Source: Mermis nigrescens (lineage: Eukaryota; Nematoda; Enoplea; Mermithida; Mermithidae). From it: 64,000 bases of DNA. Position numbers and translations under genes: made by a program. Positions within the stretch are counted from its first letter, which is position 1. Each line of letters starts with the position of its first letter. This document shows, one piece after another, positions 25,901 through 37,900 of this stretch. The DNA lies in assembly GCA_036768485.1 (NCBI GenBank), contig JAVLUZ010000510.1:248001-312000 (forward strand). The letters run 5' to 3'. Under the pieces are notes generated by a model that was given only the letters and a program-made list of their open reading frames with translations, was not told where the DNA came from and made no database searches.

Positions 25901-28900
25901 CTGACTCAACATGCACTGATGGGCGCCTACACATAAACAACCCTAATCAATTAAAGCTATTTTAGTTAAAATTTTGATTAGCTTTAAGATCAAATTCAGG
26001 CTAGCTTGCCAACCAGAAGTGGATAAACAAACATCCCGGAGCTCATTTCATAATTTATATCTCATATTAAACTTTTGATCGCCAATGCACGTGCATGGGC
26101 TGAAATGCCTTTCTTTAAATTACGTGAGTACGTGACAATTATTAAATTTCCAAGATTTCTCAATTCAAATAATTATAATGGTCCTAAAACTGCTTTGGTT
26201 GAGGTAAATAAACAATGACATTTAACATGCGCGCTTCATTTTGCATGTTGTGATTTAGAATAGTAATATTTGATTTTTTTGTAAAATTTGATCATCATTT
26301 GATTTTTTATCACCAGATTATCTAAAACTGAATCGTTTATCGGTCCACAATACCTTTTGAATATTCGATCAAATAAAACAGTTTTCTTTGTTTAAAAGCA
26401 TACTACCATATCTGTTGGAGATTGGTATAGTTGATTTAAATATAAGCAATTTAGCGGAAATAGCTTTTTAAAGAATTTGTACTTGATGGCGATGATATAT
26501 AATTCTTGAATAGAATGACAAAAAACGACTTTCATTGAATTGTAAATAACTTGTGACAACCAGTCTAGCGGGTCAGCAAGAGGAGTTTTTTGAGCCAAAA
26601 TGATCTCAAAAACTTATTTAAATGCTAAATATTGTAAAAAATCTCTATTAATTCGCAATTTCTGTTAGGTTTAATCTTCATCTATTTTTTGCCTTCATTG
26701 TGCCTTATTTTTCCTAAAAACCCCATTCTTCCATTTTGGGAAATTTAGACCCCAAATGCTTGTCTGATAAAACAACGCGATCAATAACTAACCTTTTAAG
26801 AAATTTCTAATTTGTGGTTGGCTTTGTATCAGACGAACCGCACGTAAAATCGGTAAGCCGTATAAGATCCGATGAACTATTCCTTTTTTCAATTTCGACC
26901 CATCCTGCTTCTTTTTGTGGCCTAGAATAACTACAAAACTACAAAGCTAAGAATCTTGCATCGTAACGGGTAAGCATACATCACAGTATGAGGATTGAGG
27001 GTGACATCAAAACTTTTTTTACAGCGTTTTTGTGGACTTAAAACAATAGGTATGCATCAGAAACACCATTTTTATGCCTTTTTGGCAATGCTCTTTTTTA
27101 GATTATAAATATGTAAAGAAAATTTTGTAAAAAAATAAAAAATATTCGATCAAATTGAACAAAATATAGTCAACAATGAGTATGTGACGAGAAGCTGATA
27201 ATTTGAGCCTAAAGATTGCTAAGGACGCATGAAACAATACATTTTCTGCAATCCTTTTCCGAAATTAAAACTTCTAGGGATGAAAAATTTGCAGAAAGGA
27301 GGGTAAAGCCTCAAGGAGTGAACCCAATGACGTCTCTTTTCTTAAAACTAGCCATAACGTCAACACATACCATGTTCAAAAGGCAACTCTATTAGGATTT
27401 TGTTTACTCTGAGCTGCGATTGATCGAAGGGAAGGTAGACTTATATGACGGTTAGTATGCCTCAAACTTTGCATTCTAAATGGAAGAGTTGGTTCCTTGA
27501 GGTGGTTCATCTGATTCATGGTTATTACTTACTTTTTTTATTAGTTATATCGTTTGCTGTTCAGGTTGTCAACAAAACGTATGTTACAATTAAAAAGCCG
27601 AATCTCTGCCCGTCGTACGCGTTTCGGGTGGCTGCCTTCAACCATTCAGCCATTAGTCCCTTTTCGGATTCGAAACAATTGCCACGTAAGTTCATTCGTG
27701 CTATAAAAAGCTAATTTTTATTTCGAATGCACAAGAGTTTTACTTTTAAAAAACTGTTGCAAAACAATCTACTTTGCACTAATTAATTTGCAATGGGCTT
27801 TGAAGGCGTTGACATTGTAAGTCAAAAAATGGCGTCCTCGATTGTTTTAGGTGAACCATTTCAGACCTGAAAATCGAGCCGTTAATATTCAAAAATGCGT
27901 ATATAAGATGCAATTTCTTGCTTTTGTCGTTTGATTTATTGTTTTTCTAGTTATTCTACCGTATTTCAGCGCGTTTTAATTTTTAAAACAGAATTCCATT
28001 TATTCGTTATTTTCCTTCTATGCCCTCCGTACTACTATTTTCTGCTCGCTCATTTTTGATGTTAAATCCAAAATTTTGCGTCAAGTAGCGTAATCGACTA
28101 CTGCAAAAATGCAAGTTCGACTTCATTTTTTCTTAACGCATGCTTAACTTTGTAGCTCCGATTCCCGTTGTCAACGAACCCAAATTAAGCGTGGTCAGTG
28201 CCGAATATATTCGAAAGAGAGTGCATCTTAATCGGAATGGATCAGTGACGAATGCTTCTTTTGTCTTAACAGTTGCTTATCGTGTGCCCAACGGCTGGAA
28301 TGTCAGCAATGGCGAAATTAGAGTGAATTTAAGTAAACTTGTCTTCCTGACCGGCGAAGGATTCAATTCGGACAACTTGGAAACCGCATATCCAGTGAGC
28401 AAAAGTGTAAAGAAAAAAATAAAAGTCAAGTACTCTTTCCTTCAGACTTGACGCATCCAACGAAATAGCATACCAAGATTTTTAAGCGCATTAATTGAGA
28501 CTAAATGAACTAGTTTGTTAGCGAATCTTATTTAAATTTATTACGCAATCAATTAATAAAGAGAATCAGTTATCGATTTCAATATTGGCTGGCTTAAGCC
28601 TGACTTAAATCTGTACATGAGACATCCTTTCCTTTTGTTTCACAACGAGGGTTGATCAAAAAGTTCCCGGAATGAACCTATAACTTTTGATCGAAACAAA
28701 ATTGAATCAAACAAATTATATGTTTATGAAGCTGAAACTTTACTGTATCGACCCGCAAGTTTTCAATTTTGTCGGCAGGTTTATTGCTGATTGGTAGTCG
28801 TTTATCATTATCATACTTTGTGCAACTATGATAAACTCAAAATTTAAAGTTAGGCAAAGTTTAAATTCTTGGTTAAACTTGGATGGAATTCGAAGGATAT

Positions 28901-31900
28901 TCCGATTGCTCTGCAAAAAGTCCACTGAGACAGTGCTCCTGATAAAACAATTATTTACGACTGATCCAAGCGATTTAGAGGTGGACAAGAAAGCATTAAG
29001 GATGACCATTGGGAAGGGCGCCCTGTTGAGGCAATCCATAGGAAAATGGGGCTGCTGTTCTGGCTGTAATTGAAGCAGACTAACCAGTGTCAGTACGTGT
29101 GATAGCTGAGGAAGTGGGCTTGTCTTATGGATAGATTGAAAGTATTCTGAGCGATGGTTTGGGTTCGAGCAAACTTTCTGCAAGATGGGGTCCAAAAGCG
29201 TTGCAAGAAATTTATCGTGAACAGCACTGCAACGCTTTTGGAACCCATCTTGCAGAAAGTTAGCACAAACCCAAACGATCAGTCAGAATAGTTTGAATTG
29301 ATCCATAGGACAAGCCCACTTCCTTATCTACCACACTTAGTGACAATCATTGGTTTGCTTCAACTACAGCCTGAACAGCAGTCCCATTTTCCTCTGGATT
29401 GCCTCAACAGGGCGCCCTTCCCAATGGTCATCCTCAATGTTTTCTTGTCCACCTCTAAATCGCTTGGATCAGTCATAAATCGTTGTTTTATTAGGAGCAC
29501 TGTCTCAGTAGACTTTTTGCAGAGCGATCGGAATGTCCTTCGAATTTCTTCCAAGTTTAACCAAGAATTCAATGTTTGCCTAACTTCAAATTTTGAGTTT
29601 TTCATAGTTGCATAAAGTATGATAATGATAAACAACTACCAATCAGCAATAAACATTCTGACCAAATTGAAAACTTGCAGGTTGATACAGTAAAGGTTCA
29701 GCTTCATAAACATATAATTTGCTTAATTCAATTTTGTTTCTATCAAAAGTTATAGGTTCATTCAGGAGCTTTTTGATCAACACTCGTATTTACATTTGCC
29801 ATGCTTAAGCCTGAACATAAAAAAGTTCGAACCCGATTGAGACAGGCACCTGAGTTCGTGTCTTTAAATACTTAATTCGGGCTTAAGGCTGGTTTAAGTC
29901 TTAGCGTTTTGAAATTTGGACAATAAGAATATCGAGAATTTTGTTTACTTTATGGTTTACATTGATTTATTCATTTACGTATTAGACGATTTATCAAAGA
30001 AGTCATTATGAAAAAGCATTTAAGTCCATACGCGCTTCTTATATTTTACGTTTGTATTAAGGCCAAGCACTTATTGATTTTCAAACTGGAAGATAATTAG
30101 TTGTAGAGATTATTAATTTTAGTCAGTTTGTAATTTTGAAATTGATTGATTAATCGTTAGTACTATAAATTATATTTATGATATTGCATAATTAATCATC
30201 AAAGCCTTCGACACAAAATTATTAGGGAGCTTCAGCCGAATTTGTTTTTCGGAGGATACAATGAAATAAAGATAGGTCAATAAAACACGTATAAACGTAG
30301 TTTATATATCTTCAGTACTTTTATCGGTCATAGTGAAACAAATTATAATTCATAATCCGGTGGCTCGTATCGAATTTTTATTCAATTTTTATAACAAATT
30401 ACATTCCATGAGTTAGATTGCAAAAAATAAATGATACCTATAGTCTGCTTCAAAATTATTGAGACTTTTCTTGCAGTATGGTGATTCAAAAGTATTAACA
30501 ATTCAGCCAATCGGCAAAGAGCGATTTCTTAGTACCCGCCTCTCGCATTAACTGATTTGCTAATTGTACAATGAGCTATTTAACAATTGAAACTTCGCCG
30601 CTGCTTCTCCAAGTGGTCTATCGGTATTACCACTCAGTTCACAGCGAGAAATACGGATTTCGACTCCGCACGCGTTTATTTATTTACATATGAAGCGCGG
30701 AGCTGCTGGTTGTGGTTTCACAGCTCCTACGTGCAAAACTGACCCAGAACGCCCAAGCACAAGTTTTAGATCAAAATAACGTGCAATAGATGATAGCCAA
30801 CCGGATCGAAAGCCCTCACGCTGATTGGCTTAATTTTTACTGCTTTCGAATCACCACCTTACTGTAAAAAGTCTCAAGAATTTAGAAACAGACTATACCT
30901 AGTCATGGAACTACACTGTTCGCGCGTTAAACAGATTAAAATTCAAAATATAGGCGACTGCCAATTTTTCAACTTTTTCATTACATTTTTTACCCCTCAT
31001 TTTGTGAATAATAAGGACTTCACAGTCCTGTAACTAGCCTACTCAAATCACTAAACTAGTACTTCCGTTGCTTCATATGTTTATAAACTCTTTTTCAGGT
31101 CCTGAACGAAGATGGATTACCTCTCGCATATTACGAGCTATCCGGCGAAGCAGCTCGCGTCAATTTCATGGTATTTTTTATGGTAAGGTTCCTACTCATA
31201 AATTTTGTCTTTTCGCACACATTTCAGTTCATATCAAAATTTATTCACCGAATCCACATTTCCAGGAAATTTTTTTGAATTTTGGGAAATTTCGATGTTT
31301 ACTCTTACGTTAGCTATTTGAATTTATTGTAAATCAATGAAAAGTGCAAACAAAATGACTCATTTGAAGTATAGTTATGTGATTGTAGATATGCGCTTTG
31401 ATTCACTTTACCCAAAGAATGAAAAAATTGAGAGGTTTCCTATTAAAACGAAGCGCAATCAAAGCAAGGCCTAAATCAAAACTTTTTCGACAAAAGCGCT
31501 TGAATAATCTACAAACTGCTGAATTATGGTAGTTTTTGTCCCATCTCAGCATATTAGCCTATTTTCAATATTTTTCCGCAGACCGACATGTTGTGCAATG
31601 AATATTATAAAACTAGCAAGAGAGAATGCTCCGATAGAGCAAAAAAGGTGAATATACTTGGATTATTTCATTATTAAGGATGTAAAAGGAGGGGACTACG
31701 GAAAGTTTCCCTATGCGCGAAGAGTCATAAGAATGTGCTGAACAATTAGACTTCCTCTAAACAACGCAAAAATCAAAGTACATTCTGCAGCCTGTGAAAA
31801 ACCAAAGTGTAGTGAGAAAACATTTTTCACTGTTTCGCAATGAACTATTGAAAAGCTTTCATGTAAGTTAAATAATCGATAAATAATTCATGTCACGAAA

Positions 31901-34900
31901 TCCTACCTTCCACAGTGCTCTGATGGAAACAAAAGAATATCGGAGCAAACTTTAAACCTGCATAGCCAACTCAATTCAGTCTACAGAAACAAGCATAGGC
32001 TGTTCGATTTTAGCGTTGTTTAGAGGAAGTCTGTTTAGCACATTCTTATGGCTTTTGCTCGTATGTGGAGATTTTTTCTAATTCCTTCCTTTTACATCTT
32101 TAATAATGGAGAAATCCAAGTATATTCACCTTTTTTGCTCTATCAGAGCATTTACTCTTGCTAGTATTCTTCTTTTTATTAGGATGATTTTTCTTGAACA
32201 TTGTGTCCACATTGCAAAAAACAGAATCTTACATACTTTATACAGATGGGAAAACCTACGTAAAAGTGCCCGTCGGGTAGATTCGAAAATTAGCGTAAAT
32301 ATCATCTGAATGTATTTCAAACCAGCAATGCTCAATGAAAGTTAAATTCAGAGTTTGCATATCCAAAGATTAAATGCAACAGTTTCCAGTTTTTTCAATA
32401 CTTTATAGCTGCAATTAAAAATGTTGACATTGAAACAAAGATAATGGTAGAGAGAAAGCTATTGAATCGAAATCTACGCCATTTGAATGACTTTACTAAC
32501 CTGGTTCAAGTGAAATCCTGCATCGTCAGAAACAGCAAACGAATGGTAGGTATGGCGTTAACGTCAGCGTAAGAAATCAACGCAATAATTTGTCGACCGA
32601 TAAACATCGCGACACAATGGACTAACGTACGAGAAAGCAGTGTAAATCAGTCGTTGAGTAAGGCAATGAACGAATCCGGCCAAAAACAAACAATACAGTT
32701 GACTTGTCAACAAATGCAAACAATTCAATAAAATTTATGCATCGCATACAGTCCCAAAATGGAGAGACATAAATTTGCATAGTTTTAAACATGGAAAAAA
32801 TATCGAAATCCGTTTGATAAAGAAGGCGCTTGAGAATTATTATTGTTATGAAGAAATTTGCATGTAGCCAAGTATTGTAATTATTACACGAATGATATTT
32901 TAAAAAGGTTTATAGTTATTATGTACTCACAAAATATAGGTGCACAAAAAATATTTAAAACGATCAAATGAAGTAGCCTGCAGATTACTCAACCTGAATA
33001 GACCCATATGTCGCAAAAAGTTTCATGGTTTTGCAGAAGAAAAACTTGAAAAAGAGCCAAATTCAAATGATTAGAATCCTTCAACTTTTTTCCACATCCG
33101 CATGCAAGAACGACGCGATAACCACTTGCACGAAATTAAGAACACACTCATTAATGGCGGATTTTAATACTTTAAAACTAATAATTTTCATATATTGGGA
33201 ATAAATGATAGAAATCTGAAATGATTTTCCATGCTTTCATACATCAATACCAATGCACATTTACCGGGTCTCGCAATGGAAATTCTAGCTTGCTTATACT
33301 ATTTTGAAAAATGTATATCATTCTAGTTAACTTTGAAAATAGTGCACGTTTGCGAATGAAAATGATTATTTATTTAAAACTGAATCAAAATCTATAAAAT
33401 AAAAAACTTATCAAACAATATGTAATACGGAGTTGTATATTGGCATTAGAAAACAATTGCATAATTGATATTTCACATCTTCACACTTCCACAACCACCG
33501 GCTGTAGAAGAATTTAAAGGTCAAATTCGTTATTCTGACATTACAGAGAACATTTTGAAAAAATTCACCATCTACAGTGCTCTGGACGGAACAAGGGATT
33601 TTAAGTGTAAACTTTACATCTCCACTAATAACGCAATATTGCAGTGTGAAGAAACAAAATAAAGTGGGTTGTGTAACGCTAAGGAGAGGGTACACCATCA
33701 GAATAATAATAACTTTCCGCTTACTAAGCGAAGAAGCTGGCAGAATCTTTTTTCCGCCTCAGACTCTCTACACTAAGCAGCTCTTTCCTTTACAAATATC
33801 ATTATAACAATTAAAAAATGTTCCTCTAGATTTGTTAATTGTCTACATTTTAAAATCAACAAGACTGAACAGAATACGAAACTAATTTAGGTAAGCTTAA
33901 GGACACTCAAAGAGTGGAAAACGCCTATACTTTACACCTTTAGTGCAACAACTATAGAGTTTAAAGAAATTTTAAGGTCAGATTCGTAATCTACAATTCT
34001 GAGGCAACATTTAAAAAAATTGCCCTCCGCAAATTATTTGATTTTTGGTTCACGCATTACACACTTATTACTCAATCGGCATTGAATGTAAACGAAAAAA
34101 ATGTGGATCGAGTTTTTCAAATTAACTTGAATAATCGTTTCTGCCTTTTTCTTTAGCTTCCTTTTCTTTTTTTCGTGTTCTCGAAAAGTTTGGCAAAATT
34201 GAAGGTTAAAAGTATGTAGATTGAAGCTTTCATGTCCAAATGTGGAACGGACTACCGCCCTCCCGTTAGTGTGGCCAACGTCGTGTATCCGTCCTACTGT
34301 AATCAGACTGGCCGAATCACATGCAGGTCTGCTGTCAGCACCGTTGACTCATCGAAGCTCCTCGTGAAAGGCGATAGTAAGTTTGCAGTGCTTCGCTCAT
34401 TGGAAATATGGTTTTCCTTCACGCTTTTTTGTGAAAACTATTTTTTATTTTTTTCTGGATAGTGATTGTCTATGAAAAATTTTTATAACTCTTTATATTC
34501 AATTTCAATTATTCTTTGTTATTCAAAACAAAAACAATGGATTACTTCTTAAACATAAAAATTTGTACATGCTTTAAAGCTCATTTGAATAAATTTTTTG
34601 AGAAATTAGGAAGTATAACATGAGCCAATTAACAAAGTTCGAAGTGATGATGAATAATCCTGAATTTAAGCTTGTCTTGAATCATTTTTAATTGAAGTCG
34701 CCTATGATTCTTCAATAGTAAAAAATGAAATAACCAAGCGCTCGCTTGATATTATTTTGAATTATTTATTACCCTTTTTAATTTTTTGTTTTTTTATTCC
34801 AATTGTTTTTTATTTTTGCTTTTTGGTTTGTGACTTCATTGTTCTTATACATTTTTTCTTTTCTATTTAAATTATGTTCTGTCATTTTAAATTTTTGTCA

Positions 34901-37900
34901 CTGCGATACCAACAAAAGTCATTCAAGTAAACACATTTTCCCTCTAAAATTAGTCTTAATCGTTTTAACGTTTTTGTTTTTATATCATTGTTGTTCTATT
35001 TTAGAGTATCGTGAATGTACTTCGAAGATACTTTATGGACCATGATTTCGGTTTTTCATTTGTAAGGAAATTAAATCATATAAGCTGTACTAGCAAAGAA
35101 AAATGCTCCGATGGAACAAAAAGCACGAGTATAAATGGAATTGCGCTTCATTAGGAACATAAAAGGAGGGAAATAGGGGAAAAGCTACCTATGTTGTAAG
35201 AATCTACTGAAAATTAGACTTTCGCTAGAAAAAACGCAAAAAATCGAAGTATATTTTGCGGCCCACAGAAAGGAGTTGCACCTCCAACGTAAAAATAAAT
35301 AACGTGAATAGCTTATTCCTAGAAAAGAAGCGATTACTGATCAAAAACGGCATATTCTCAAGCTAGCATGGCATGGCACGCGCTGATATAGGGCAGCAAT
35401 TAACAAGATGGTGTGCTTGTCATTAATTAATTTATGAAGCCATTGTCGATTAACTACAAATTTATTTGACATTGAGAGAGAAATTTGATATTGATAAGAA
35501 ACTAAATCGTTTATTAAACCACATCAAAGCTTTCTCATTATCTCTTTTTCTGAGCCAGTGAACAATGTTTTGGGAAGGCACCCTTTTTTTCAGAAGCCGT
35601 AGAATATACTTCGATTTTTTGCGTTTTTTAGCGGCGGGTAACATTTCCCTAGTCCTCACCTTTTATGTCCTTAAAGATGCGTAATTCCAAGTATATTCGT
35701 CCTTTTTTGTTCCATCGGAGCTTTTTCTTTGCTAGTACCCTACCTTTAATTAGCATGATTTGAGTAAATCAGTTCGTAAACATTTACGGTAACATGTCAC
35801 AATAGTGAAAGCAGTCCAAGAAAGCGAAAAACAAATATTTGTTCTGAACATCAGCATTATATTTTCCAAACAAGACAACCTTGCCTTATTTAAACAGATC
35901 AAATTTTTTCAGCGTAAACTTTACGCAAGTACTGAGTGTTTAGAACACTTACAGTCATATTCGTAATCTTGACGTTACATGGAACATTTAAAAAAATTAA
36001 GCTTTTGCAACGCTGTGGAAACTAGGGTTAATTTTCAGTGTAAACTTTACACAACTACTTGGTCAGATTCGTAACCCTGACCTTATAGAACATATTTGAA
36101 AAGAGTCACATTTTACAACGCTCTGGAAGTGAAACGGATTTGTAGTGTAAACTCAACACATGAACAATAAATGAATAGTGTTTTACACAACTACTAAGTG
36201 TAGAGAAAACTATCAGTCGGATTCGTAATTCTGACGTTACATAGAACATTTTGTGAAAATTAAGCTTATGCAATGGTTTAGCACTGAAATTAATTTTCAG
36301 CGTAAACTTTACATAACCACCCAGTTTAGCGTAATTTTGATATTTCGATCAACATTTATACAAAAATTAACCCTCAAAAGTGTTCTGAAGACAAATAAAT
36401 GTTGGACATAAATCACTTCAAACGAATGTTGAGTGTAAACAAGCGCCTTAAACTGACATATCACGCTTGACCCGTGGTAGATTTCAAGACTTGAGACCAT
36501 GTCCAGACTCATAACCGGATAAGTTGGTAAAAAACAAGAAAACAAGACAGAAAGATGCTTTACACCTTCGATTTTTGACTTTACACCTCCCGCACTAGCT
36601 GAAAATTGATGTGAATAAACACACTTTTCTGTGACGTGTACCCCTTAGAACGTACTTTACTTTTATTCTTTTCGACTTATCCCGACAAAAAAACTAAACA
36701 AAAATGTATTTTGACACTATCCACCAGATTGTAAACTTTAAAAATCTGAATCTAACTCCCGATTGAGTGTAAATAAATTCGGTCCGGGCCAGTTTGTAGC
36801 TATTGATTGAGTCGGGGTACGTTTTTATGTGAAAAACTTTTGTTTCGCATCCTACTGGAGGCATGGACTAATCAAAAAAGAGAAGAACACCTCAATCTTA
36901 ACCCCTGATTTCGAACTTTACACCTCAATAAGTAACTCAACATTGCGTTTTTTAAACGCAGTTTGCTGCGACCTGTAGCCCTTAAAATGTACTTTATCTT
37001 CATTTTATCCAACTTGTCCTGACTTATATCCGGAGGAGTTGGCGAAGAAATCTAAGACAAAACCTGTTTTTTACACCATCTATTAGAGTGTAAAGTTTAA
37101 ACCCCTATGTCTAACTCCGAATTAAGTGTGAAAAATTTAGCTGGTAACGCGAGATTAGAGCCTGGGTCGGAGTACATTTCTATCTGTAAAATTTTTTAGG
37201 ACTCAGACATAATCGCAGTTGTTGGCAGACAAAAAAGAGACCAAATGAGTTTTTTCACCCTTAGATTCTTTACACTCTTTACACTGCCATTTTGGGAAAT
37301 GGTCGCTTTTAAAAGAATGAAGGGGTGTCGTCAAGCTTAATTAATTGTCTGCATTAAAAAACCAGTCTACAGGGAATGCAAAATTGAGCTAGAAAAGTCA
37401 TGTGCCCCACAAAAATTTTAAAAATTATATGTTATAACGTTACAATAAAACTTCACGCCCATCACGGGGTGGATATTGAGTGTAAACAAAAACAAAAAGA
37501 CCATATCCGAATTTTTTATTATCTATCTTTAAAAGAAGCGCACAATACAGAAGTATTCCAGTTTTGGCGTAGGGTATCCCTAAGTATATTATAGGTACGA
37601 GTTTGCGTGCTACCTATGATAATGCAATAGACATATTGACTAAGTGTGCTTTGGATGACTTTTTAGTGACGTCCGAACAACCACTATTCAGAATATTGGC
37701 ATGATTTCTGGAACAATCTGGAACTTCTGCGGAAAGTTTTCCGTGTATGCAGTTCTTAGCAGACATGCACGTAGGGGGAGCGTTCAAGGGTCTAGAACCC
37801 CCAGCATGGAAAATGGGAAATCTTCTCGGAAAAATGAGGCAAAATGAAGGCCAAAAACGGATAAAAATTTAACATTTCCTCCAAAAGTGCTACGTCGTTT

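Larger units (their letters stand above)
22991..34376 (+). other. RTK-B ectodomain exons: Cys-rich segment, FN3 domain and glycosylated region
   Basis: The first exon has a moderately hydrophobic stretch and then [14 protein letters not shown]. The 24332 exon adds CWPKCGQM, making a compact Cys-rich block. Exons 24474-24643 and 27565-27685 form one FN3 fold: a core Trp in [14 protein letters not shown], then YAFRVAAFN and SPFSDS. 28156-28394, 31099-31182 and 34220-34376 encode further ectodomain with NGS, NAS, NVS and NQT sequons and Cys pairs (SKCGTD, YCNQTG, TCRS). Cys-rich plus FN3 is the order seen in anosmin-type and Torso-type ectodomains, but no family is claimed. RTK-A exons for this part are not in the window. 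Confidence 0.75.

Noticed and set aside
29298..29635. Apparent separate genes on both strands in the mariner region
   Set aside because: They are antisense or mirror readings of the two mariner arms; only a degenerate transposase N-terminus is real.
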